Shown: positions 1 to 6,532 of the stretch, in pieces | Numbering within the stretch: position 1 is the stretch's first letter | How the letters are laid out: each line of letters begins with the position of its first letter | Source: JAUHWS01 sp964571805 | GTDB taxonomy: Bacteria; Patescibacteriota; Gracilibacteria; UM-FILTER-43-11 | DNA: 12,487 nucleotides | Assembly: GCA_964571805.1 (NCBI GenBank) | Contig: CAZNDI010000023.1 | Location: 1 to 12,487, forward strand | Reading direction: 5' to 3' | The notes under the pieces: model-generated | What the model was told of the DNA's origin: nothing | The model's database searches: none | The model's input: the letters and a program-made list of their open reading frames with translations, nothing else | Program-made: the position numbers and the translations under genes

Positions 1-40
1 GTCCTAGAGTGACAATGAAACTTATCTTAACTTATCTTTG

Positions 41-164
41 CCCCCCCTCCTTGGGAGGGGCTGGGGGAGGTCCCCTATCTTTCCCCCCTCCTTCGGAGGG
101 GCCGGGGGAGGTCCCTTAGTTTCCGAGAAGGGCTGGGGGAGGCCCCTTGATACTGGGGAGGTCA
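41..164. repeat. Cluster of GC-rich palindromic repeats (REP/MITE-like)
   Basis: Two near-complete copies (41-82 and 83-122) and one left-truncated copy (123-164) of a unit of about 42 bp follow one another. The core reads CCCCCCTCCTT, then GGAGGGG, then CTGGGGGAGGTC. Each full copy can fold on itself because CCCTCC pairs with GGAGGG. The last copy ends in GGGGAGGTCA, and its TCA is the reverse complement of the ruvA stop codon. The same sequence family appears at 6044-6142. It looks like a dispersed non-coding element and might also end transcription coming from ruvA. No protein is called here: the open frame across it (38-235) is a low-complexity by-product. The family name and mobility are inference. 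Confidence 0.75.
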
Positions 165-731
165 ACTTGAATGTTTCAAAAAGTATTTCACAATTTCTTC
201 TGTGCCTTCAATTTCGGGTGGCAATTGAGCCATGAATTTAAGAATATGATAGCGCTCATAACCGAGGCTCTCAAGAGCCATGATGGCATCCTCTTGGCCT
301 TGAGCTTGAGCATGAGAAGGTTCATGATCCATGGTCATTTCTATCTTATTTTTCAGCTCTAAACAGAGCCGTTCGGCTGTTTTTTTCCCCAGTCCCTTGA
401 TTTTGGTGAGGGTGCCTAAATCTTCAGATAGAATGGCATTTTTTACCATATTTAAGGGGGCTCCCAAGATTTCCATGCCCATTCGAGGCCCAATGCCCGA
501 AACCGTGAGTAATTTCCGATAAAAAGCCAATTCTTCCTTCAATTTGAAGCCGTAGAGACTGATATCATCCTCTTTGACGGCGGTGTGGATAAAAATCTGA
601 AGGTCTTGCTTCAACTTGCTTTCAGCCAAAACGGCCGTGGTCACAAAAACCTCATAGCCCACCCCAGAAACGAGGAAAATCAGGGACTTTTCTGTTTTAT
701 CGAGGATGAGACCCGAAAGATAAGCAATCAT
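162..731 (-). CDS. ruvA: Holliday junction branch migration complex subunit RuvA
   Basis: RuvA forms tetramers that hold the four-way junction while RuvB motors drive branch migration in recombinational repair. With the start at 731 the protein has 189 residues and begins MIAYLSG, as the family usually does (MIGxLxG). The N-terminal OB-fold contains VSGVGYEV. Two helix-hairpin-helix motifs follow at about residues 75-90 (LTVSGIGPRMGMEIL) and 105-125 (LTKIKGLGKKTAERL). A linker rich in Q, A and H leads to the C-terminal RuvB-binding domain (EDAIMALESLGY). The frame stays open to an ATG at 779, which adds 16 residues unlike family members; that ATG has GAGAGG about 9 nt upstream, while the 731 start has no clear Shine-Dalgarno, so the longer form cannot be excluded. 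No ruvB or ruvC is in the window. The TGA stop lies in the adjoining repeat. Confidence 0.93.
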   Translation of the reverse strand: MIAYLSGLILDKTEKSLIFLVSGVGYEVFVTTAVLAESKLKQDLQIFIHTAVKEDDISLYGFKLKEELAFYRKLLTVSGIGPRMGMEILGAPLNMVKNAILSEDLGTLTKIKGLGKKTAERLCLELKNKIEMTMDHEPSHAQAQGQEDAIMALESLGYERYHILKFMAQLPPEIEGTEEIVKYFLKHSS

Positions 732-831
732 AGAGAGGTGGATAGCGATGCAGCCAGTTAAGCAATCGAAGATTAGCATAAATTAAGCCTCTCTCACAAG
801 GAGGTTCTGGGCTTTTTAACGATAAAAATCC

Positions 832-859
832 TTGTTTTTTAATCCAATTTTGGTATAAT
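832..859 (+). promoter_or_regulatory. Predicted sigma-70-type promoter for the M23 hydrolase gene
   Basis: TTGTTT (832-837) and TATAAT (854-859) are separated by 16 bp. The -10 is preceded by TGG, giving an extended -10. The start of transcription would lie near 866, leaving a leader of about 55 nt before the first possible in-frame start at 920. No Shine-Dalgarno is evident in that leader. Confidence 0.6.
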
Positions 860-919
860 GGATAGACGTGAATTCAAGCGAAATTGACTCCATCCATTTA
901 TTGCTTTAAATATTGATTT

Positions 920-2530
920 CTGAACTCATTTAAGCCAAAAAAACAGGTCCTTGCCCTCCTTTTTTCTGCCACCCTCTTTTTACCGTCTTTGGCTGTGGCC
1001 GAGAATCAAGGGTATAGCTTTACGAATCTCCAAATTCCCAAAGAGGATCAGAGTTACTTTACCGAAAATTTGTGGGAAGTGACTGATTCAGGGGTTTATG
1101 ATGATAAGGGCCAACCTGTAACTTCTCCGACGGCCTCTCAAACTTCGGCTTCTGTGGGAGCGCTGGATTCTAAAGCTCCTTCTCCGACGGGGGGTAAAAA
1201 TCCTTCAAATCAGCTTCGTTTGTCGGGGGTAAAAGAAAGCCTAGAAGATCAAAAAGCGCGATTTCGATCCCTTTCTGATCAAATTTCCGAAACGCAAGAA
1301 AAACTGGCCCCCTTAAAAGAACAAGAGTTACAACTTCAAGAGCAAATTGATTTGATCGACAGTCAGATCCGTTTGACTAAAGAGAAAATCACCAACGTGG
1401 AGGTGATGATTGCTGAGAAAAAGATTCAAATTAAAAAATCCTTGTTAGATTTACAGCAGAGCGAAGTGGAAGTCGGCATCCAAAAAGAGGTTGTTTTGGA
1501 ATATATCCAGCTCTTGTATCAAGAAGAGAGTAAATTTTTTGATTTGTATGACAAGGGTTCCAGTTCTCTCAAGTTGCTGCTCTCAGATCAAACCGTGGCA
1601 GAAAATTTAGCAGGGGAAGAATATTTATCGATCATGGGGGATACGGGTCGTCAGGTGTTCAATGACCTCAATAAAACTCGTCAAGATTTGGCAGAAAAGC
1701 AGGTTCGCATCCTTAAAGAGCAAGAGGATTTAGAATTTTTGTACCGTCAGTTGACGGATGAAAAAAAGACTTATGAAGAGTCAAATAAGTCTAAAAAAGA
1801 TCTTTTGGAGCAAACTCAAGGGGAGGAAGAGAAATACAATCTCCTTTTAGAACAAGCGCAAAAAGAGCAATTGGAGGCGGCGGTTGCCGTTAAAAATTTG
1901 CAGAATAATTTGGACATGATTCAAACCGCCTTGGGGAGTATTTCGGGCGGTCAAAGCACTCGCAATTTTGACGATCTCCACTTGACCCCAGAAATGTTGG
2001 AGTTGATGAAAAATGGCGGTTCTTCAGCCAATGCTTTGGGGAAAACCCTGGCGTGGCCTGTACTTCCCAATAAAATCACGGCCGAATTTCGTGACCCCAG
2101 TTATCCTTCCAAGTGGGGCTTTCATAACGCGATCGACATCCGAGCCCCTCAGTATACGCCCATTTTAGCCCCAGCCGACGCTTTTGTGTCAAACACAAAG
2201 GACAATGGAATGGGTTATAGTTACATCGTTTTGGCGCATAAGGATGGCATCTCCACCTTGTACGGGCACGTTTCCGAAATCATGGTTAAGGTGGGGGAGA
2301 CGGTCAAACAAGGCGATGTGATTGGTCTTTCTGGCGGGGCTCCGGGTACGAAAGGCGCAGGCCTTCAGACGACGGGCGCTCACTTGCATTTTGAAGTTCA
2401 TTTAAATGGCACGCCTGTGAACCCTCTCGATTATCTTCCTCTTAGTCAATTGCCTCTGGAGTATGTGCCAGACAAGTATTTGGACGATCTAGCCATCGAA
2501 AAAGCGGCTGCTCATACCTCTTCGCAATAG
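920..2530 (+). CDS. Secreted murein hydrolase activator, coiled coil plus M23 (LytM) peptidase domain
   Basis: This is an exported EnvC/NlpD-like protein. M23 enzymes are zinc endopeptidases that cut peptidoglycan cross-links, and EnvC relatives instead activate amidases. The first usual start is TTG at 989, but the frame is open back to a TGA at 914-916. Read from CTG 920 it begins LNSFKPKK, followed by a hydrophobic core VLALLFSATLFL and a cleavage site AVA|EN, which is a textbook signal peptide. A Ser/Thr/Pro-rich stretch follows, then a long Glu/Gln/Lys coiled coil (about residues 95-330), then the M23 domain. Zinc ligands are intact: HNAID (His402, Asp406) and HLH (His488, His490, counted from 920), with YGH between, so it should be catalytically active. 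No downstream plus-strand gene follows; hpt converges on it. The family call is firm, the start codon is not. Confidence 0.9.
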   Translation: MNSFKPKKQVLALLFSATLFLPSLAVAENQGYSFTNLQIPKEDQSYFTENLWEVTDSGVYDDKGQPVTSPTASQTSASVGALDSKAPSPTGGKNPSNQLRLSGVKESLEDQKARFRSLSDQISETQEKLAPLKEQELQLQEQIDLIDSQIRLTKEKITNVEVMIAEKKIQIKKSLLDLQQSEVEVGIQKEVVLEYIQLLYQEESKFFDLYDKGSSSLKLLLSDQTVAENLAGEEYLSIMGDTGRQVFNDLNKTRQDLAEKQVRILKEQEDLEFLYRQLTDEKKTYEESNKSKKDLLEQTQGEEEKYNLLLEQAQKEQLEAAVAVKNLQNNLDMIQTALGSISGGQSTRNFDDLHLTPEMLELMKNGGSSANALGKTLAWPVLPNKITAEFRDPSYPSKWGFHNAIDIRAPQYTPILAPADAFVSNTKDNGMGYSYIVLAHKDGISTLYGHVSEIMVKVGETVKQGDVIGLSGGAPGTKGAGLQTTGAHLHFEVHLNGTPVNPLDYLPLSQLPLEYVPDKYLDDLAIEKAAAHTSSQ

Positions 2531-2629
2531 AAATGCTACAAATGTGAAGTTGAAACATTTCTTTGCTACGAAGTATTAACTTATTTATATTGCAATTTGG
2601 TATCAATAGGCGTCTTGACGGAAGAGATA

Positions 2630-3172
2630 CTATTCCTGAACCAGCGCGTAAAGATCCCGAAACCCTCGCCCTCTTTGGTTATAATCTAGCCCAAAGCCGA
2701 CAACGAAGGCATTGGGGATTTCTAGGCCGACGTAATCGAGGGTTTTGGTTTTTTGGTAGGCCTCCGATTTGAAGAAGAGGGTGGCAATTTTCACCTCCTT
2801 TGCCCCCCTCTTTTTGAGGGTTTCATATAAGTATTCAAGGGTATTTCCGGTATCGACAATGTCTTCGAGAATGACGACGGCCCTCCCCTCGATATTCAGC
2901 GTTTCTGCCATTTGTAACTCCATCTTTCCCGTGCTTTCCATACCCTCGTAAGATTTTACCCGAATGAATTCAATGTCACAGTCCCGGTTGACCGCTTTCA
3001 TGAGCTCTCCTGCGAACATGAAGGCACCTTTTAAAACCACCAAAAATAGAGGCTTCTCGGTTTCAAAGTCATGGTTCATCTTTTCAGCCATGCGTTCGAT
3101 GGCTTCCAGAATTTTTTCATAAGGAAGAAGCAGGGTGAAGGCTTTGTCGTGGAGGTGGATGGTTTGAGGCAT
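2630..3172 (-). CDS. hpt: Hypoxanthine (guanine) phosphoribosyltransferase
   Basis: The enzyme joins hypoxanthine or guanine to PRPP to give IMP or GMP in cytosolic purine salvage. The 180-residue length is usual. Visible motifs are LFLVVLKGAFMFAGEL (residues 42-57), the flexible-loop segment RVKSYEGMESTGK (71-83), the PRPP-binding signature VVILEDIVDTGNTL (99-112) and the C-terminal purine-binding segment VGFGLDYNQRGRGFRDL (158-174). The ATG lies only 2 nt beyond the stop of the upstream ATPase gene, and no clear Shine-Dalgarno precedes it, so the two are probably co-transcribed and hpt may be translated by coupling. It ends about 100 nt from the convergent M23 gene. Confidence 0.95.
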   Translation of the reverse strand: MPQTIHLHDKAFTLLLPYEKILEAIERMAEKMNHDFETEKPLFLVVLKGAFMFAGELMKAVNRDCDIEFIRVKSYEGMESTGKMELQMAETLNIEGRAVVILEDIVDTGNTLEYLYETLKKRGAKEVKIATLFFKSEAYQKTKTLDYVGLEIPNAFVVGFGLDYNQRGRGFRDLYALVQE

Positions 3173-3174
3173 TT

Positions 3175-4308
3175 TTAAAGATAGTGGGGGAGGGTTTGTA
3201 AAAATTCATTCACAGGGATGATTTCGATGCCGTCTTCATAATATTTTCTATCACCTCCATAAAGGAGATAGGCCTTTGATTCAGGATAGTCTTGTAAAAA
3301 TGCCTTCAAGCCTCGCAGGTCTTTTGGGGCTATATTATTAGTTCGCTTCACTTCAATGGCTTTGATTCCTCGGCTTCCATAAAGGATAAAGTCAACTTCC
3401 AGTTGATTGGGGGTTCGCCAAAAATAGAGTTTATAATCCAGATTTTCATAATCGTTGAGGGCTTTTAATTCCTGAAAAATAAGAGTTTCAAGGGCCATGC
3501 CCTCTATTTCTTCGGGATGGTCCAAGGGGCCTTTTGGACGAAGGGTGCGGTAGATCCCGACATCAAAAAAATAGAATTTTGAATGTTGAATGAGGCGACG
3601 TTTTGCTTTTTTGCTGAAGATGGGTAGCCGATAGCCCATCATCATATCTTCTAGAATCGTAAAGTAATTCTCGACAACTTTCCGGTGCACACCTGCGTCC
3701 CGGCCAATTTCTGAGGCATTCAGCAAATTTCCCTGCGAGAAGCTGGCGGATTCTAAAAAGCGGGAAAAGGCAGCTAAATTTCGCGTTAGGCCTTCTTGTT
3801 GTACCTCCTGATGGAGGTAGGTCATGATGTAGGATTCTAGGTAGCGTGGGGGGTCTTCTTCAGAAAAAGTGCTGGGCAGGTGACCGTACTGCAGGGCGTG
3901 TTCCAGATTAAAATCTTCTTTGAGTTCGAGGGTGGTGAGGGGGTATAAGTGGTAGGTGAGGGCTCGCCCGGCAAGTAAGTTCACTCCTTTTTGTCTCAAT
4001 TTTCGAGCACTGGAGCCAGTGAGGATGAATTTAAACTTTTTACTTTCAATGAGGCGGTGGACTTCATTTAAAAGCTCCGGAATCCTTTGGACTTCATCTA
4101 AAATAATCCAGTCCTTAAAGTCGGGCGGAATTAGGTTTTCCAGTCGTTGTGGCTTTGCAAATAGATCGTTGTAAAGCCCGGCTTCTAATAAATCTAAATA
4201 AAGCGCTTTGGGGAAGCTTTTCTTAAGCCAAGTCGTTTTCCCAGTGCCTCGTGGCCCGAAGAGGAAAAAGCTCTTATTTTTTGGTATTTTGAGTATTCTG
4301 GAGTACAT
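3175..4308 (-). CDS. AAA_14/DUF4143-type ATPase with C-terminal nuclease-like domain
   Basis: This belongs to a widespread prokaryotic ATPase family whose function is not established. It has 377 residues. Walker A is GPRGTGKT (18-25), Walker B is WIILDE (67-72), and LTGSSA (96-101) is the sensor-like segment. A winged-helix-like region follows at about 197-222 (NASEIGRDAGVHRKVVENY). The C-terminal DUF4143 part carries EVDFIL (304-309) and AIEVK (317-321), the D...ExK pattern of restriction-endonuclease-like folds. The start ATG sits directly at the end of a duplicated 26-bp repeat and probably begins a leaderless message. hpt follows 2 nt downstream, an odd partner. Such genes are often mobile and present in many copies; only one is seen here. 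Confidence 0.88.
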   Translation of the reverse strand: MYSRILKIPKNKSFFLFGPRGTGKTTWLKKSFPKALYLDLLEAGLYNDLFAKPQRLENLIPPDFKDWIILDEVQRIPELLNEVHRLIESKKFKFILTGSSARKLRQKGVNLLAGRALTYHLYPLTTLELKEDFNLEHALQYGHLPSTFSEEDPPRYLESYIMTYLHQEVQQEGLTRNLAAFSRFLESASFSQGNLLNASEIGRDAGVHRKVVENYFTILEDMMMGYRLPIFSKKAKRRLIQHSKFYFFDVGIYRTLRPKGPLDHPEEIEGMALETLIFQELKALNDYENLDYKLYFWRTPNQLEVDFILYGSRGIKAIEVKRTNNIAPKDLRGLKAFLQDYPESKAYLLYGGDRKYYEDGIEIIPVNEFLQTLPHYL

Positions 4309-4369
4309 AACTCCATTTTACACTAATTTATGGAGTTATCAAGTCCATTTTACACTAATTTATGGAGTT
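4309..4369 (-). promoter_or_regulatory. Duplicated 26-bp operator/promoter repeat of the ATPase gene
   Basis: Two identical 26-bp copies lie at 4312-4337 and 4344-4369, a period of 32 bp, close to three helical turns. Copy 1 with its flank forms a perfect 8-bp inverted repeat, AACTCCAT (4309-4316) and ATGGAGTT (4330-4337). On the minus strand, TTGATA (4342-4337) and TAAAAT (4320-4315) with a 16-bp spacer form a good promoter, and the start of transcription would fall at about the A of the ATG (4308). The second copy carries the same TAAAAT with a poor -35. Dyad symmetry on top of a promoter suggests a repressor site. The binding protein is unknown; the ATPase itself has a winged-helix-like region. 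Confidence 0.65.
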
Positions 4370-4454
4370 TGAAGGTCCAAATTGCAAAAAATTTTAAAAA
4401 TACTCCTTGTTTAATTCTAGTCTAAATTCATCTCAATTCACTTTTATATTTCTT

Positions 4455-5270
4455 TTAAGGCTTAATATTAATAAAAGGTGTCGCTCCTCCCAATGAATAA
4501 ACGGGCAATTTTCCATCCCATTTCTCAATCGCTTTTAAGTTCACATATTCTGCTCCTCCCTGATTTTGGATGGCTTCAGCTTGGATGCGGATGGCTTCAG
4601 CTTCGGCTTGGGCCTGGGCGATACGTTGTTCGGCTTCGAATTTAACTTGCTCGAGTTTATTTTTTGCAGCAAGCGCATTTTGTTCCGCAGTCACTTTGGC
4701 CTCAATCGATTGGTCAAAGGATTCGGAAAAGCCAAAATTAACGATGCTCACTTCCGTGACATTGATATATTCCGCTTTAAGTCTATTGGTAAGGTTGGCT
4801 TTGATATCATCCCTCACAGCTGATCGTTGAGTCACTAATTGTTCAGCGGTGAATTTGGCGGTTGAGGCCTTCACGGCTTCTTGAATGGCTGGGTCGATCA
4901 AACGTACTTTATAATCTCTTCCGATTTTTTGCCATAAGATTCCCACTTGCTCCGGTTGAAGATTATAATTGAGAGCGACCGTTGTGGTCACAGTCTGCAA
5001 ATCTTTGGAAGCGCTTATCCCTTCGACCTGTTCTTTCTGAGTCTGAACGTTCAACACAACCACTTTTTCTGCAAAAGGAATATTGAAGTGAAAGCCTTCT
5101 CCAAACACGCGGTCGATGGAGCCTAGCCTCAAAACTACGCCTCGTTCTCCGGCTTGGATGATCGTAATGGAAGAAAGAAAAATGAAAACTAAAATAGCTA
5201 AAATGACCACTCTTTCTACAATTTTACCCACTTTCTGTTCCGAAGGGGTATCGAATTTTTGATAAAACAT
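4455..5270 (-). CDS. SPFH/prohibitin-family membrane protein
   Basis: Prohibitin and HflK/HflC relatives form large membrane-bound rings that scaffold lipid domains and regulate membrane proteases. This 271-residue protein has a short cytosolic N-terminus and one transmembrane helix (about 20-39, VVILAILVFIFLSS). The SPFH/Band 7 domain covers about 40-190, starting AGERGVVLRLG and including GEGFHFNIPF. A C-terminal Ala/Glu coiled coil (about 187-235) contains QAQAEAEAIRIQAEAIQ and is followed by NLKAIEKWDGKLP, typical of prohibitins. It stands alone: no second HflK/HflC-type partner, NfeD or FtsH lies nearby. It is preceded by 91 nt of AT-rich DNA after rsmI and may have its own promoter; I see no strong Shine-Dalgarno. 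Confidence 0.92.
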   Translation of the reverse strand: MFYQKFDTPSEQKVGKIVERVVILAILVFIFLSSITIIQAGERGVVLRLGSIDRVFGEGFHFNIPFAEKVVVLNVQTQKEQVEGISASKDLQTVTTTVALNYNLQPEQVGILWQKIGRDYKVRLIDPAIQEAVKASTAKFTAEQLVTQRSAVRDDIKANLTNRLKAEYINVTEVSIVNFGFSESFDQSIEAKVTAEQNALAAKNKLEQVKFEAEQRIAQAQAEAEAIRIQAEAIQNQGGAEYVNLKAIEKWDGKLPVYSLGGATPFINIKP

Positions 5271-5354
5271 ATAAAAGGAGCGTTAAACGTTAAAATACTT
5301 GAGCTTAGTTTACTTTTTTAAGGCACATATATCAATCTTAATGTTTTTTTAACT

Positions 5355-5377
5355 TTCTGACTCACTTGAAGTCAGAA
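5355..5377 (-). other. Hairpin spanning the rsmI stop codon
   Basis: TTCTGACT (5355-5362) and AGTCAGAA (5370-5377) form a perfect 8-bp stem with a 7-nt loop that takes in most of the rsmI TGA (5362-5364). No U-run follows in either direction; the neighbouring run at 5344-5350 gives As in the rsmI message. It is therefore not a standard intrinsic terminator, but it could protect the 3' end of the message or slow transcription between rsmI and the SPFH gene. Confidence 0.4.
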
Positions 5378-6036
5378 TTAATCATCACCACATATTCTCC
5401 TTTGATATTTTCCGGCATCATCTTTAAGACCTCGTCTAGAGTCCCTCGATAAAACGTTTCATAAATCTTGGTCAGTTCCTTCGCCACCGTTACGTTTGCC
5501 TCTGGCTTGAGGTGTTCTTTCAATTGTGTGAGGGTTTTAATAAGGCGGTGAGGGGATTCGTAGAACACAACCGTATGTTCTGCCTCAGCAATTTTTTTGA
5601 AGATCGTCTGACGACCTTTTTTGACCGGTAGAAAGCCTAAATATAAATATTTGTCCGTCGGAAGTCCACTGGCACAAAGGGCAGTAATGACCGCAGAAGC
5701 CCCCGGAATCGGAATCACCACCACTTTATTCTCCAAAGCCGCTTGAACCAAATTGTAGCCCGGGTCCGAAATCCCCGGTGTCCCCGCATCAGAGACCAAG
5801 GCCACGTCGTCCCCTTGGTTCAAATAGTCCATAATCTTATCAATCTTTGCTTGTCCACTGTGGCTATGAAACGAAAGTTTAGGCGTCTGAATATTGTAAT
5901 GTTTCAGCAAAATCCCCGTGTGACGCGTGTCTTCACAGGCAATCAGTTTCACAGTTTCCAGAGTCTCCTTCGCCCGAAAGGTGAAGTCAGAGAGGTTGCC
6001 AATAGGCGTGGCGACGATGTAGAGATTGCCTTTCAT
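5362..6036 (-). CDS. rsmI: 16S rRNA (cytidine(1402)-2'-O)-methyltransferase
   Basis: RsmI uses S-adenosylmethionine to 2'-O-methylate C1402 in the decoding centre of 16S rRNA. The 224-residue protein has the tetrapyrrole-methylase fold with all family signatures: YIVATPIGNLSD (6-17), CEDTRHTGILLKHY (34-47), VSDAGTPGISDPGY (81-94), PIPGASAVITAL (109-120), FYESPHR (158-164) and KELTKIYETFYRG (186-198). It stops soon after KGEYVVMI, so it lacks the small C-terminal domain present in longer homologues of about 280 residues. The ribosome binding site, AGGAGGT about 10 nt before the ATG, lies inside the end of the repeat element at 6044-6142. Confidence 0.95.
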   Translation of the reverse strand: MKGNLYIVATPIGNLSDFTFRAKETLETVKLIACEDTRHTGILLKHYNIQTPKLSFHSHSGQAKIDKIMDYLNQGDDVALVSDAGTPGISDPGYNLVQAALENKVVVIPIPGASAVITALCASGLPTDKYLYLGFLPVKKGRQTIFKKIAEAEHTVVFYESPHRLIKTLTQLKEHLKPEANVTVAKELTKIYETFYRGTLDEVLKMMPENIKGEYVVMINSDFK

Positions 6037-6043
6037 GATTTAA

Positions 6044-6142
6044 GTGACCTCCTCCAGCTCCTCCCAAGGAGGAGGGCAAAATTTGGCCTTAAGTTATTAC
6101 TATATTTTGCTCCTCCCCTTGGGGGGAGGCTGGGAGGGTCAC
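6044..6142. mobile_element. MITE-like element with about 39-bp imperfect terminal inverted repeats
   Basis: The left arm (6044-6082) begins GTGACCTCCTCCAGC and ends GGGCAAAAT. The right arm (6104-6142), read in reverse complement, begins GTGACCCTCCCAGCC and ends GAGCAAAAT. Each arm is itself palindromic (TCCTCCCAAGGAGGAGG). The 21-bp centre is AT-rich. The core is the same family as the repeats at 41-164. The element encodes nothing. Its right end supplies the TGA of the HIT gene and its left end supplies an AGGAGGT ribosome binding site to rsmI. Mobility is inferred from structure; flanking target duplications are not obvious. Confidence 0.7.
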
Positions 6143-6459
6143 CCCTTAGAAATCAAATGTAAATGAATATGAAACACTTCCTGTCCCGCCGATTTCCCCA
6201 CATTAAATTGAAGATTGTAGCCACTCAACCCCTTTTCCTTAGCCAAGTCCCGAGCGACTAACATCATCTTGCCCACAAGTATCTCGTCTCCCTCGCTCTC
6301 ATTTAAATCGTTAATAGTGGGAATATGCTTTTTGGGTACAATCAATAAATGAATTTTGGCCTTAGGATGGATGTCTTTAAAAGCAATGAGGTCTTCATTC
6401 TCAAAAACTTTTTCACTGGGCACCTCGTTCTTGATGATTTTACAGAAAATGCAATCCAT
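6139..6459 (-). CDS. HIT (histidine triad) family nucleotide-binding protein
   Basis: HINT-type proteins are small dimeric cytosolic hydrolases that cleave nucleoside phosphoramidates and related nucleotides. The 106-residue protein begins with CIFCKII (the CxxC seen in zinc-binding HINT members), has LLIVPKKHIPTINDL in the middle and ends with the triad HIHLHLI (His97, His99, His101). Only three residues (SKG) follow the triad segment, which is shorter than many relatives, and the TGA belongs to the repeat element that abuts the gene. The catalytic core is complete, so activity is expected. It lies between the DsbA-like gene and rsmI on the same strand. Confidence 0.94.
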   Translation of the reverse strand: MDCIFCKIIKNEVPSEKVFENEDLIAFKDIHPKAKIHLLIVPKKHIPTINDLNESEGDEILVGKMMLVARDLAKEKGLSGYNLQFNVGKSAGQEVFHIHLHLISKG

Positions 6460-6485
6460 ATTTAGTAAGTGTTTAAGTATTTAAC

Positions 6486-6530
6486 TTGTAAGTTTGTAAG
6501 TGAAATTTACTTACCAGTTACCAGTTAAAT
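6486..6530. repeat. Short tandem and inverted repeats upstream of the HIT gene
   Basis: This short spacer contains TTGTAAGT twice in tandem (6486-6501), an inverted pair GTAAGT (6496-6501) and ACTTAC (6509-6514), and a 7-bp tandem duplication TTACCAG (6511-6524). It resembles slippage-prone intergenic DNA. A role in regulation of the HIT gene is possible but not shown. Confidence 0.45.
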
Positions 6531-6532
6531 AC

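Noticed and set aside
38..235. Open reading frame of 65 codons across the GC-rich repeats
   Set aside because: It is made of repeat-derived Gly/Pro/Arg residues and runs antisense into ruvA; no start signals or protein-like composition.
783..821. Terminator-like AAGCC...GGCTTTTT structure upstream of the M23 promoter
   Set aside because: The outer stem is 5 bp with a long loop, and there is no plus-strand gene upstream for it to end.
2529..2562. Terminator hairpin after the M23 gene
   Set aside because: AGAAATG/CATTTCT pairs only across a 20-nt loop and a competing AAATGT/ACATTT stem is short; no U-run follows.
4560..4620. Direct DNA repeat GGCTTCAGCTT in the SPFH gene
   Set aside because: It encodes the AEAI periodicity of the coiled coil (AEAIRIQAEAIQ), so protein structure explains it.
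5743..6162. 139-codon plus-strand ORF opposite rsmI
   Set aside because: It is the complement of a well-conserved gene and reads into the repeat element; composition is Arg-rich shadow sequence.
162..6459. TGA possibly read as glycine, as in Gracilibacteria
   Set aside because: ruvA, rsmI and the HIT gene stop at TGA at the expected protein ends, and no gene has an internal TGA.
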